Below, piece after piece: positions 7,711 through 15,436 of a DNA stretch of 22,089 bases. Within the stretch, counting starts at the first letter, position 1; each line of letters opens with the position of its first letter. Under the pieces are notes generated by a model. That model was not told the DNA's origin and did no database searches. It saw only the letters and a program-made list of their open reading frames with translations. This DNA comes from Janthinobacterium lividum (GTDB lineage: Bacteria; Pseudomonadota; Gammaproteobacteria; Steroidobacterales; Steroidobacteraceae), in contig CALPVO020000002.1 in the NCBI GenBank assembly GCA_943327025.2, forward strand, positions 1 through 22,089, in the 5' to 3' direction. Position numbers and translations under genes: made by a program.

Positions 7711-8672
7711 CCACTTCCAGCGAAACGCGCCACGGGTCCGGCGAACAGACGCACGGCGCGCCAGATCGCCGCACCGGCAGCGTCGGAAACTACCTCTCCC
7801 AAGCCGAGAAAAGTGGCATCCGGCCCGTAGAGCCGCCACACCACAGGCGCGCCAGCAGCGGGCAAAACCGCTTCACAAACAGGGTTTTGACCGCGGGACA
7901 GCGCCCGCGCGGCAGCCAAAGACAGCGTCGCGGCCGGGTGGTCGACCAACGCGGCGTCGGCTGGCAAGAGCCGAGCTTCACGCTCAGCCTCCCCTTCCGC
8001 CTCCAACTGCTCCAGGGTGACTACCGGCAGGTCGGCGAAGGGCGCCGCCCACAGCCGGCGTAATGCTGCCAGATGGCCAACGGTGCCCAGCGCTGCAGCT
8101 AGCGTTTCCCCGATGACACGGACGTAGGTGCCCTTGGAGCAGTGGACTTCGGCTTCCAGCCAATCCGCACCGAAACCCGTGCAAACCAGTTCGTGGAGCA
8201 CCACGGCACGCGGGGCCCGCTCCACTTCGATGCCCTGCCGCGCTAATTCGTAGAGCGGCCGGCCATCGCGCTTCAGTGCGGAATGCATGGGCGGCACTTG
8301 CTGTTGCGGCCCGCGCAACCCGATCATAGCCTGCTCGATAGTCGCAGCGTCTAGGGCCGGCACGGCAGCCTCGGCGATGACCGGGCCTTCCGCGTCGCCC
8401 GTGGCGGTCTTGGCACCCAAGGCCAAGCGGAACGCATACCGCTTGTCGCCGTCGAGCAGGTAACCCGCCACCTTTGTGGCTTCACCAAAACAGAGGGGCA
8501 ACATGCCGCTGGCAAGGGGGTCGAGGCTGCCAGTGTGGCCAGCCTTCGCCGCGCGCAACAGTCGGCGGGCACGCTGGAGGGCCGCGTTCGAGGAAAGCCC
8601 GACCGACTTGTCGAGCAGCAAGACGCCATCGAGGTCGCGATAAACGACCCGGGGTGGACGGTCCTCAGCCAC
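7707..8672 (-). CDS. truB: tRNA pseudouridine(55) synthase
   Basis: TruB converts uridine 55 of the T-loop of most tRNAs to pseudouridine and also acts as a tRNA folding chaperone. The core begins [19 protein letters not shown]. The catalytic motif [16 protein letters not shown] contains nucleophile Asp51. Further family blocks are [42 protein letters not shown] and [10 protein letters not shown], and a C-terminal PUA-like region ends the protein. I chose the GTG at 8672, which gives 321 residues (E. coli 314) and overlaps the rbfA stop by eight bases. The frame stays open for another 43 codons upstream, but those lie inside rbfA and show no TruB similarity. Expression is probably coupled to rbfA. 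Confidence 0.95.
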   Translation of the reverse strand: MAEDRPPRVVYRDLDGVLLLDKSVGLSSNAALQRARRLLRAAKAGHTGSLDPLASGMLPLCFGEATKVAGYLLDGDKRYAFRLALGAKTATGDAEGPVIAEAAVPALDAATIEQAMIGLRGPQQQVPPMHSALKRDGRPLYELARQGIEVERAPRAVVLHELVCTGFGADWLEAEVHCSKGTYVRVIGETLAAALGTVGHLAALRRLWAAPFADLPVVTLEQLEAEGEAEREARLLPADAALVDHPAATLSLAAARALSRGQNPVCEAVLPAAGAPVVWRLYGPDATFLGLGEVVSDAAGAAIWRAVRLFAGPVARFAGSG

Positions 8673-9123
8673 CGTCAGGCGCGTTGCCTTCGGCAGGCTG
8701 GTCCGCGACCGAATCGGAGACTGCGTCATCCGCGACCACGGAAGGGTCCGCGTCGGTCTGCCGCCGACGGTCATCCGCCACGGCTTCCTTGATGAGGGCA
8801 TTCAAAGCCATGCCCTTCTCGAGAGTAGTGTCGAGTTTGAAATGCAACTGCGGGGTATGACGCAGGGTGAGTTGCTTGCCCACCATCGTGCGCAGGTAAC
8901 CGGCAGCTTTGCCGAGCCCTTCCGCTACTGGCGCGGGGTCCTTGCCTATACCGAACGGCAGGAAATACACCGTGGCATGGGAAAGATCGGGCGACACCTC
9001 GACTGCCGTGAGCGTCACCGCACCAATGCGCGGATCCTTCACTTCCCGCCGCACCAGGTCTGCGAGGAGCCGCAACAACTGCTCCTCCAGACGCCGGCTA
9101 CGATGAGAACGCGGCTGCGGCAT
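8665..9123 (-). CDS. rbfA: 30S ribosome-binding factor A
   Basis: RbfA is a small KH-fold protein that binds immature 30S subunits near the 5' helix of 16S rRNA and assists late maturation and cold adaptation. The 152-residue product has the family features RRLEEQLLRLLADLVRREV, the DPRIG motif at about residues 30-34, VTLTAVEVSPDLSHATVY and the C-terminal PQLHFKLD block. After the conserved core (about residue 118) comes an acidic, low-complexity tail rich in Asp, Ala and Val that the E. coli protein (133 residues) lacks. Its ATG shares one base with the infB stop (TAATG), and its 3' end overlaps truB, so it sits in a tightly coupled trio. Confidence 0.96.
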   Translation of the reverse strand: MPQPRSHRSRRLEEQLLRLLADLVRREVKDPRIGAVTLTAVEVSPDLSHATVYFLPFGIGKDPAPVAEGLGKAAGYLRTMVGKQLTLRHTPQLHFKLDTTLEKGMALNALIKEAVADDRRRQTDADPSVVADDAVSDSVADQPAEGNAPDGG

Positions 9124-11666
9124 TAAAGCTTGCGCTCCACCGTCACGCGTTCAAAGCACTCAATCTGGTCGCCGGCACGGACGTCGTTGTAGTCCTTAAC
9201 GGCGATACCACACTCGGTACCATTACGGACTTCGTTGACGTCATCCTTGAAGCGACGCAGGCTTTCCAGCGCGCCTTCGAAGATAACCACGTTGTCGCGC
9301 AGCACGCGGATGGGGTTGTTGCGACGCAGGTAGCCATCGATGACCACGCTGCCCGCCACCTGACCGAACTTGCTCGAGCGGAACACTTCCTTGACCTGCG
9401 CCAGGCCAACGATGTTTTCCTTGACCTCGGGCGAGAGCATGCCAGTCATGGCCGCACGGATATCGTCGATGGCTTCGTAGATGACCGAGTAGTAACGGAC
9501 ATCAACGCCCTGGTCCTTGATGGTGCTACGGGCCGCGGCATCCGCGCGCACGTTGAAAGCCACCACGCGGGCGTTGGAAGCCATCGCGAGGTTCACGTCG
9601 GACTCGGTCAGGCCGCCCACACCGCTGGCGATGACCTTGACGACCACCTCGTCGGTGCTGAGCTTCGTGAGCGAGTCGCGCAGCGCTTCTGCCGAACCGG
9701 CCACGTCGGCCTTAATGAGCACCTGAACCTGGCTGGCCTTGCCTTCTTCCATCTGCTGGAAGACGTCGCCGCCGCGCTTGGCCTCACGGGCCAACTTGAC
9801 GTCACGGAACTTGCCTTGACGGTACAACGCGACTTCACGTGCCTTGCGTTCGCTTTCCACCGCGAGCAGGTCATCACCAGCGTTCGGCACACCCGAAAGG
9901 CCGAGCACCTGCACAGGAATGGAAGGACCCGCCGACTGCACGGACTTGCCATTCTCGTCGAACAGCGCGCGCACACGGCCGAATTCCTGACCGGCCAGCA
10001 CCGAGTCACCGACCTTGAGGGTGCCGCGCTTCACGAGCACGGTGGCCACAGGACCACGACCCTTCTCGACGCTGGATTCGAGCACGACGCCCGAGGCGAG
10101 ACCGTCGACCGGCGCCGCGAGTTCGAGGACTTCAGACTGCAGGAGGATAGTCTCCAGCAACTTGTCGATGCCAGTGCCCACCTTAGCGGACACGTTGACG
10201 AACATATTACTGCCGCCCCATTCCTCAGGAATAACCTCGTGCTGGGTCAGTTCCTGCTTGACGCGTTCTGGGTCCGCTTCGGGCTTGTCCACCTTGTTGA
10301 CCGCAACAATGATGGGCACACCCGCCGCCTTCGCGTGCTTGATGGCTTCGATGGTCTGCGGCATGACGCCGTCGTCCGCGGCCACGACCAGCACCACGAC
10401 GTCCGTGGCCTGCGCACCACGGGCACGCATGCTCGTGAACGCGGCGTGACCCGGCGTGTCGATGAAGGTGACGATGCCGCGCGGGGTTTCCACGTGGTAT
10501 GCGCCAATGTGCTGCGTGATGCCGCCGGCTTCGCCAGCGGCCACCTTCGCCGTGCGGATGTAGTCCAGCAGCGAAGTCTTGCCGTGGTCGACGTGGCCCA
10601 TGATGGTCACGACCGGGGGACGCGGCGCCGCCTGAGCACCGGCACCCGCCGCACCCTGGAGGTCCGACTCGAGCTGGTTTTCCTTGAGGGTCTTCGGCGT
10701 ATGGCCAAGTTCCTCAACCACCAGCACGGCAGTGTCTTGATCGATGGGCTGATTGATGGTGGCCATCACGCCCATGTTCATCATCGCCTTGATGACTTCG
10801 CTGCCCTTCAACGCCATCTTCTGGGCGAGTTCCGCCACGGTGATGGTTTCGCCAATGGCGACTTCGCGCTTCATGGGCGCAGTGGGCATCTCGAAGCCGT
10901 GCGAACCGGGATTGCCGCGCTGTGCGGAATTGCCACGGCGGTCCGTGCGCATCGGCTTACGCTGCTTCTTGTAGCGCGCCGAAACGTCGGTCGCCACATG
11001 CAATTCCTGACGCCCATAGCGCGTAGCGCCTGCTCCCGGCGCCGGGGCCGGCGTGGCGGCACGGGCCGGCTCTGCCGGCTTGGCAGCCGCACGGTTGCGA
11101 CGCTCGCGTTCCGACTCTTCCTTCGCGCGCTGCTCCTCGAGGCGACGGGCGTTAGTCTCCTCCATCACGCGGCGCTGCTCGGCCTCGTGCACACGACGCT
11201 GCGCGTCTTCCTCGGCACGGCGCGCGTTGTCTTCCGCCATCTGGCGGACGCGCTCGGCTTCCTGGGCGGCCTCGGCCACCCGGCGCTGCGCATCTTCCTC
11301 GGCGCGGAGGCGGTCCGCCTCCTCCTGGGCCTTGCGGGAACCCTCGTCTTCGATGGTGTCGCGCTTGACGTAAGTCTTCTTGGCGCGCACCTCGATGTTG
11401 ACGGTGCGGGCCTTGCCCAGCGCCGAGCCCACCTTGATCTCGCTCTGTACCTTGCGGTTCAGGGTGATCTTGCTCGGCGCTTTGGGTGCGTCCTCGCCCT
11501 TGCCATGCGCACGGCGCAGGAACGAGAGCAACTCCATCTTGGCGTCGTCGCTGATGACAGAGGTGGGTCCATCCACGTGGATGCCAGCCTCGGCCAGCTG
11601 CGTGAGCAGCTTGGGGACCGGGACCTTCAGGACCTCGGCGAATTGTGTGACGGTAACGTCAGCCAT
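9123..11666 (-). CDS. infB: Translation initiation factor IF-2
   Basis: IF-2 is the GTPase that delivers initiator fMet-tRNA to the 30S subunit and promotes subunit joining. The 847-residue protein has an IF2_N module at 1-55, then a basic, highly charged region of predicted helix (about 105-190). A second IF2_N-like module follows near 270-320. The G domain has G1 GHVDHGKT at 357-364, then DTPGHA and NKVDKPEAD. Beta-barrel domain II and the C-terminal fMet-tRNA-binding domain ([21 protein letters not shown]) follow. The charged region contains repeated EEDAQRRV units. The ATG at 11666 has AGAGG nine bases upstream and lies 18 bases after the nusA stop. The stop overlaps the rbfA start by one base. 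Confidence 0.98.
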   Translation of the reverse strand: MADVTVTQFAEVLKVPVPKLLTQLAEAGIHVDGPTSVISDDAKMELLSFLRRAHGKGEDAPKAPSKITLNRKVQSEIKVGSALGKARTVNIEVRAKKTYVKRDTIEDEGSRKAQEEADRLRAEEDAQRRVAEAAQEAERVRQMAEDNARRAEEDAQRRVHEAEQRRVMEETNARRLEEQRAKEESERERRNRAAAKPAEPARAATPAPAPGAGATRYGRQELHVATDVSARYKKQRKPMRTDRRGNSAQRGNPGSHGFEMPTAPMKREVAIGETITVAELAQKMALKGSEVIKAMMNMGVMATINQPIDQDTAVLVVEELGHTPKTLKENQLESDLQGAAGAGAQAAPRPPVVTIMGHVDHGKTSLLDYIRTAKVAAGEAGGITQHIGAYHVETPRGIVTFIDTPGHAAFTSMRARGAQATDVVVLVVAADDGVMPQTIEAIKHAKAAGVPIIVAVNKVDKPEADPERVKQELTQHEVIPEEWGGSNMFVNVSAKVGTGIDKLLETILLQSEVLELAAPVDGLASGVVLESSVEKGRGPVATVLVKRGTLKVGDSVLAGQEFGRVRALFDENGKSVQSAGPSIPVQVLGLSGVPNAGDDLLAVESERKAREVALYRQGKFRDVKLAREAKRGGDVFQQMEEGKASQVQVLIKADVAGSAEALRDSLTKLSTDEVVVKVIASGVGGLTESDVNLAMASNARVVAFNVRADAAARSTIKDQGVDVRYYSVIYEAIDDIRAAMTGMLSPEVKENIVGLAQVKEVFRSSKFGQVAGSVVIDGYLRRNNPIRVLRDNVVIFEGALESLRRFKDDVNEVRNGTECGIAVKDYNDVRAGDQIECFERVTVERKL

Positions 11667-11684
11667 GCGTATCTACCTCTCCGC

Positions 11685-13193
11685 TCAGGCCTGGTCCTGG
11701 AACCAGATCTCGCGGGCAGCCATAATCAGTTTGCCCGCGGCCTCGGCGTCGAGGCCTTCGATGTCGGCGAGGTCCTCGATGGACTGCTCGGCCAATTCCT
11801 CTCGCGTCCGCACGCCGATGGCGGCTAGCTTCAGCGCAAGGTCTTCGTCCATGCCGTCCACATCGTAGAGGTCGGCGGCGGGGCCTTCGGCCCCTTCCTC
11901 GCTCGCAATGGCCTGCGTCAGCAGCACGTCACGAGCGCGGTTACGGAGTTCTTTCACGATTTCCTCGTCAAACTCACTGATGGACAGGAGTTCGCTGGCA
12001 GGCACGTAGGCCACCTCTTCGATCGACGAGAGGCCTTCCTGCACGAGAATCATCGCGACGTCCGCGTCCACGTCGAGTTGCTGCATGAACAGCTCCTTGA
12101 GCGCGCGGGTTTCGCCCTCGCTCTTCTCCTCGGCCTGCTGCTCGCTCATGATGTTGAGCCTCCAGCCGGTGAGTTCAGAGGCGAGACGAATGTTCTGACC
12201 GCCGCGGCCGATGGCCTGCGACAGCTTTTCTTCCGCCACAGCGATATCCATGCTGTGCGAGTCTTCGTCAACGACAATCGAGGTCACTTCCGCCGGTTGC
12301 ATGGCGTTAATGACGAACTGCGCCGGATTCTCGTCGAACGGAATGATGTCGACGCGCTCGCCGCCAATCTCGTTGGAGACGGCCTGCACGCGCGAACCAC
12401 GCATGCCAACGCAAGCGCCGACCGGGTCGATGCGGTTGTCGAAAGTGCGCACCGCAATCTTGGCGCGCGCGCCCGGGTCGCGGGCAGCGGCGAGAATCTG
12501 GATGAGACCCTGACCGACCTCAGGCACTTCGAGTTCGAACAGTTTGATGAGGAATTCTGGAGCCGTACGCGACAGAAAAATCTGCGGGCCGCGGATTTCC
12601 GAACGCACTTCCTTGAGGAAGGCCTTGACGCGGTCCTGCGTGCGCAACGGTTCGCGCGGGATGAGGTTTTCGCGGGGGATGAAACCCTCGGCATTGCCAC
12701 CCAAGTCGACAAACACGCCGTTACGGTCAACCCGCTTGACGATGCCGCTGACCATGGTGCCAATGCGCTCCTGGAAAGCGTCGACGACTTGCGCGCGTTC
12801 CGCTTCGCGGACCTTTTGCACGATGACCTGCTTGGCGGTCATGGCGTCGATGCGACCGAAGGTGCCCGGGGGCAGCACTTCCTCGACGAAGCCACCGATG
12901 ACGGCGGCCGGGTTCACATCCAGCGCGTCTTCCATGCGCAATTCGCGCGAGGGAAATTCGAGTTCGCGCGAATCGTCGGCGAACACCTTCCAGCGACGGT
13001 AGGCGTCGAACTCGCCGGTTTTGCGATTGATGGCCACGCGGACCTCAATCTCTTCTTCGCCGATACGCTTGCGCGCCGCCGAGGCAAGCGCCGCTTCCAG
13101 CGCGCCGAAGATGACTTCCTTATCGATGCCCTTCTCGTTCGCCACGCTCTCGACGGCGTCGACGATTTCCTTGAGGCTGATTTTGTTGGACAT
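11685..13193 (-). CDS. nusA: Transcription termination/antitermination factor NusA
   Basis: NusA binds RNA polymerase and nascent RNA, promoting pausing and intrinsic termination and joining antitermination complexes. From the ATG at 13193 (GGAG seven bases upstream) the product has 502 residues (E. coli 495). It contains an N-terminal polymerase-binding domain (1-125), S1 (IGTMVSGIVKRVDRNGVFVDLG), and tandem KH domains (GACVGMRGSRVQAV and AIGRGGQNIRLASELTG). Two C-terminal acidic repeats follow (about 365-500), the arrangement found in gamma- and betaproteobacteria. A longer open frame upstream overlaps rimP and has no NusA similarity. NusA is known in E. coli to autoregulate this operon, which bears on the hairpin in the rimP leader. 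Confidence 0.98.
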   Translation of the reverse strand: MSNKISLKEIVDAVESVANEKGIDKEVIFGALEAALASAARKRIGEEEIEVRVAINRKTGEFDAYRRWKVFADDSRELEFPSRELRMEDALDVNPAAVIGGFVEEVLPPGTFGRIDAMTAKQVIVQKVREAERAQVVDAFQERIGTMVSGIVKRVDRNGVFVDLGGNAEGFIPRENLIPREPLRTQDRVKAFLKEVRSEIRGPQIFLSRTAPEFLIKLFELEVPEVGQGLIQILAAARDPGARAKIAVRTFDNRIDPVGACVGMRGSRVQAVSNEIGGERVDIIPFDENPAQFVINAMQPAEVTSIVVDEDSHSMDIAVAEEKLSQAIGRGGQNIRLASELTGWRLNIMSEQQAEEKSEGETRALKELFMQQLDVDADVAMILVQEGLSSIEEVAYVPASELLSISEFDEEIVKELRNRARDVLLTQAIASEEGAEGPAADLYDVDGMDEDLALKLAAIGVRTREELAEQSIEDLADIEGLDAEAAGKLIMAAREIWFQDQA

Positions 13194-13207
13194 ACCGAAG
13201 CTCCGCA

Positions 13208-13726
13208 CTACCAAACTGGGACCACGCGAGCACGCGCGATACCGGCCAAGGGCAGCCGCCATGGCTGCCCGTCCACATCCACCACTACTTCGCCGTCTTC
13301 GACGGCCAGCAAGTTCCCGGTAAAACGCCGGCGGTCCCCGATGGGGAGCGTCGTTTCCACCTTCACTCGCTGCCCCACCTGAGCCGCGAAATGCGCTGCC
13401 GTCCGCAAGGGGCGGTCGAACCCGGGCGAGGACACTTCGAGGTAGTAGGCCCCGGAAATGGGGTCTTCCACATCGAGCCACTCGCTAAGCGCCCGGCTGA
13501 CCTTCTCGCAGTCATCCACGGTGATGCCGCCCTGGGCCGCCACGTCGCCCGCCGCGCCATCACTGTCCGGAACCACCGCTTCGCCCGAACCTGGGAGGCG
13601 GTCGATGTAAATGCGCAGGACAGCTTCCCGCCCGGCACCCACCATCTCCACCTCGACCAGCTCGTACCCTGCGACCTGTACCACCGGCTCCATCGCCGCG
13701 AACAGCCCTTGCCGCAGTTGCGCCAT
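13208..13726 (-). CDS. rimP: Ribosome maturation factor RimP
   Basis: RimP binds free 30S subunits and is needed for efficient 30S assembly, around the S19 and S12 steps. The protein has 172 residues against about 150 in E. coli. Family blocks are YELVEVEMVGAGREAVLRIYID, ITVDDCEKVSRALSEWLD, YYLEVSSPGFDRPL and a C-terminal Sm-like domain with RRFTGNLL. The extra length is mostly an insertion of about 22 residues, rich in Gly, Ala and Asp (roughly 45-67), between the first beta strands and the ITVDDC helix. The ATG at 13726 has AAGGAA nine bases upstream. It is the first gene of the nusA-infB operon, and nusA starts 14 bases after its stop. Confidence 0.95.
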   Translation of the reverse strand: MAQLRQGLFAAMEPVVQVAGYELVEVEMVGAGREAVLRIYIDRLPGSGEAVVPDSDGAAGDVAAQGGITVDDCEKVSRALSEWLDVEDPISGAYYLEVSSPGFDRPLRTAAHFAAQVGQRVKVETTLPIGDRRRFTGNLLAVEDGEVVVDVDGQPWRLPLAGIARARVVPVW

Positions 13727-13740
13727 CGATTACGTTCCTT

Positions 13741-13770
13741 CCAAAAAGCAAAACGGCCCGCTAGGGGCCG
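13741..13770 (-). terminator. Intrinsic terminator in the rimP leader (probable attenuator)
   Basis: Read on the minus strand, CGGCCC (13770-13765), loop CTAGC, and GGGCCG (13759-13754) are followed at once by TTTTGCTTTTT. The T-tract ends directly before the AAGGAA ribosome binding site of rimP. If transcription starts at the promoter proposed upstream, this hairpin lies inside the 5' leader of the operon. The 5' part of that leader (GGGCUG near 13842) can pair with the CGGCCC arm, so an alternative fold is possible; that is inference. The alternative is that it only terminates incoming SDR transcripts. Confidence 0.75.
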
Positions 13771-13786
13771 CCAACTGTCGCTTCGC

Positions 13787-13813
13787 GGGGCTCCCCGGAA
13801 GCTTCCGGACCCC
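13787..13813. repeat. GC-rich dyad in the rimP leader
   Basis: A perfect 14-bp palindrome, CCGGAAGCTTCCGG (13795-13808), is flanked by GGGG (13787-13790) and CCCC (13810-13813), giving an extended bulged hairpin. It lies between the putative rimP promoter and the leader terminator. It could be part of the leader RNA fold or a protein site; no function is assigned. Confidence 0.5.
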
Positions 13814-13848
13814 TGCGCCGTCCTTGCCAAGGCCGGTTCAGCCCGTCG

Positions 13849-13877
13849 AGTGTACCGTTTCAGGTCGGTCCGCGCAA
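13849..13877 (-). promoter_or_regulatory. Putative promoter of the rimP-nusA-infB operon
   Basis: On the minus strand, TTGCGC (13877-13872) and TACACT (13854-13849) are 17 bases apart. Transcription would start near 13842 and give a leader of about 115 bases before rimP. The matches are moderate (three and four of six); placement downstream of the SDR stop and upstream of the operon is the main support. The -10 hexamer is identical to that proposed for smc. Confidence 0.4.
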
Positions 13878-13894
13878 TTTTGGTGCGCGTTTTT
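13871..13894 (+). terminator. Plus-strand terminator-like hairpin opposite the rimP promoter
   Basis: CGCGCA (13871-13876), a seven-base loop and TGCGCG (13884-13889) are followed by TTTTT, so the hairpin has terminator form only on the plus strand, where no gene lies upstream. It overlaps the -35 box proposed for rimP. It may stop antisense transcription into the SDR gene, or be chance. Confidence 0.35.
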
Positions 13895-13909
13895 CCCGTC
13901 AGCAGCGTG

Positions 13910-14719
13910 CTAGCCGGAGTTCGCCGCCTTCGCCGCGGCCGCCTTCAAGGAGGCATTGATGTCCGCCGGTTGGGGGTTGCGGCGCAGCATCAGTCCACCG
14001 TTGGCCTGCAACACCTCACCCGTCATGAAGCACTCGTCCCCCGCCAGCCACAAGGCCGCGTCAGCGACATCATCCGGGGTGCCAATGCGGCCCAAGGGAT
14101 ACTCCCGGACGAATGCCTCCTCCAGACCCGGCACCCCGACGTCCTTGAGCGTCATGGGTGTCGTCGTCAAGCCCGGCGCGATGGAATTGATGCGGATGCC
14201 CTTGGCACCGAACTCGTTGGCAAAGCACCGCATGAGCGCATCGCCGGCCGCTTTGGTGGCGATGTAGGCGGCGTGGTGCTGCAACACCCGATAGACCGAG
14301 GCTGAGGTGATCAGGATGATGGAACCACCCCCCGACTTCACCATGGCCGGTACGACCGACTGCAAGAAGAAGTATGGCCCCTTGAACTGCAGGGCGGAAA
14401 CCTTGTCCAGCTGCTCCTCGGTAGTGTCGAGAATCTTGCCCATCAGGCCCCAACCGGTAGCATTAACCGCTACATCGAGCCGCCCGTAGGCCGCTACCGT
14501 ACGCTCCACCAACGCCAACACATCGGCCTTTTGGGTGATGTCGCAAGCAACCGCGAGACCACCGATTTCCATGGCGAGCGCTTCCAGCGACGCCAACTGG
14601 CGCCCCGCCACCACCACCGTGGCGCCCTCCGCTGCAAACCGGCGAGCCATGACCTGGCCCATGTTGCCCTCACCGGCCGCGCCCAGCACGACCGCAATCT
14701 TTCCCTGCAAACGACCCAT
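13910..14719 (-). CDS. Short-chain dehydrogenase/reductase (SDR), classical type
   Basis: A soluble NAD(P)-dependent oxidoreductase of unknown substrate. The 269-residue protein has a glycine-rich nucleotide-binding turn GAAGEGNMG at 13-21, slightly atypical for TGxxxGxG. It also has Asp60 for the adenine ring, an NAT motif at 86-88, catalytic Ser139 and the YIATK motif (Tyr152, Lys156). PGLTTTPM (182-189) is the usual post-catalytic loop and GRIGTPDDVADAALWLAGD the C-terminal block. The ATG at 14719 has GGAG six bases upstream; an upstream in-frame extension runs into the preceding gene and is not SDR-like. It follows the VOC gene by 56 bases in the same direction, so the two probably form one unit. 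The substrate cannot be named; family members act on steroids, 3-oxoacyl groups and many alcohols. Confidence 0.88.
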   Translation of the reverse strand: MGRLQGKIAVVLGAAGEGNMGQVMARRFAAEGATVVVAGRQLASLEALAMEIGGLAVACDITQKADVLALVERTVAAYGRLDVAVNATGWGLMGKILDTTEEQLDKVSALQFKGPYFFLQSVVPAMVKSGGGSIILITSASVYRVLQHHAAYIATKAAGDALMRCFANEFGAKGIRINSIAPGLTTTPMTLKDVGVPGLEEAFVREYPLGRIGTPDDVADAALWLAGDECFMTGEVLQANGGLMLRRNPQPADINASLKAAAAKAANSG

Positions 14720-14775
14720 GTGCGACTCCGGAGTAAACAACTGAAAACTGGTGTTGTGGATGTATTTTTGGCGAA

Positions 14776-15309
14776 TCAGGTACGCAGGCGACGAACGGGA
14801 TCGGAACCGTCCCACCCTGCCGCCGCTGCCTTAACGTACGCGTAGAACTTCGCCAAGGCTTTCACCGGCGGGTAGATTTCGAGGTAGTGCCCATATTGGG
14901 CACGCGTATCCACCATGGCGAAGTCGACGCCCGTGGTGGTGCTCGCGCGCATGGCTATTTGCGCTCCGCGCGCTTCCCAACTGGACAACGCACCCTCAAG
15001 GTCTTCTTCAAAAATCGCCATATGGTGCAAGCCGAAGGCGTCAGGCGCGAAGGCTTCATTCAAGACGCTCGGCGCATTGCCATGGCCGTGAATGAGTTCC
15101 ACCATCATAGAACCCGCTTGCCCATAAGCACTGGTGTGGTCAAACACGCCGGGCTGCCCACGGTAGAGGCAGGAGGCCAAAGGGATGTGTTCCATCAGGA
15201 AAAATGGACCCCAGCCGAAACGCTGTGCGAAATCGACGGCAGCCTGTTCAGGGTCCGCGACGTGGTAAGCCACCTGCACTGGCGCACGCAGCGCGATTGT
15301 CGTTTGCAT
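14776..15309 (-). CDS. VOC superfamily protein (glyoxalase/epimerase/dioxygenase fold)
   Basis: The 177-residue protein of the vicinal oxygen chelate fold resembles the methylmalonyl-CoA epimerase/Glyoxalase_4 branch. Two beta-alpha-beta modules are visible: VQVAYHVADPEQAAVDFAQRFGWGPF at the start and FGLHHMAIFEEDLEGAL in the second half. Probable metal ligands are His16, Glu71 (MVELI), His96 and Glu144 (YLEIY). The ATG at 15309 has GAGG five bases upstream; a longer start at 15342 lacks one. It is upstream of the SDR gene with a 56-base gap, suggesting shared transcription and perhaps a joint catabolic role. The reaction cannot be told from the sequence, so I give no gene symbol. Inverted repeats lie just upstream and could be its operator. 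Confidence 0.82.
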   Translation of the reverse strand: MQTTIALRAPVQVAYHVADPEQAAVDFAQRFGWGPFFLMEHIPLASCLYRGQPGVFDHTSAYGQAGSMMVELIHGHGNAPSVLNEAFAPDAFGLHHMAIFEEDLEGALSSWEARGAQIAMRASTTTGVDFAMVDTRAQYGHYLEIYPPVKALAKFYAYVKAAAAGWDGSDPVRRLRT

Positions 15310-15371
15310 GGGCACCTCGCCCGGCCAGACTTTCGGTCCCACGTGATGTTACGGAGGGTGATGAAAAAAAG

Positions 15372-15389
15372 AAACAGTACTGACTGTTT
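15372..15389. repeat. Inverted repeat upstream of the VOC-SDR unit (operator or weak terminator)
   Basis: AAACAGT and ACTGTTT form perfect seven-base arms around a four-base spacer. The site is 63 bases upstream of the VOC start, overlapping where a -35 box would lie if TAACAT at 15351-15346 (minus strand) is the -10. T-runs flank it on both strands (CTTTTTTT on the minus), so it could also be a weak terminator for the GGDEF-EAL gene, though the stem is AT-rich. Confidence 0.5.
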
Positions 15390-15395
15390 TTTGCT

Positions 15396-15409
15396 TCGGT
15401 CCGGACCGA
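15396..15409. repeat. 14-bp perfect palindrome
   Basis: TCGGTCCGGACCGA is fully self-complementary and lies six bases from the AAACAGT inverted repeat, between the GGDEF-EAL stop and the VOC gene. Two adjacent dyads suggest a regulator-binding region; no known box was recognised. Confidence 0.5.
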
Positions 15410-15436
15410 GACCCGAACAACTCGATTCGCCGGAAG

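Noticed and set aside
8673..8801. Upstream N-terminal extension of truB
   Set aside because: The frame stays open but lies fully inside rbfA, has no TruB similarity and would lengthen the protein beyond the family size; the GTG at 8672 fits better.
9816..11828. 670-residue open frame on the plus strand
   Set aside because: Antisense shadow of infB running into nusA; its low-complexity Arg/Leu/His content mirrors the opposite strand.
12078..13382. 434-residue open frame on the plus strand
   Set aside because: Antisense to nusA and rimP; no domain or ribosome binding site supports it.
13727..13909. tRNA gene upstream of rimP (as metY in E. coli or tRNA-Leu in Pseudomonas)
   Set aside because: I searched both strands by eye for cloverleaf arms and a T-loop; only isolated GGTTC-like words were found, with no acceptor stem or anticodon arm.
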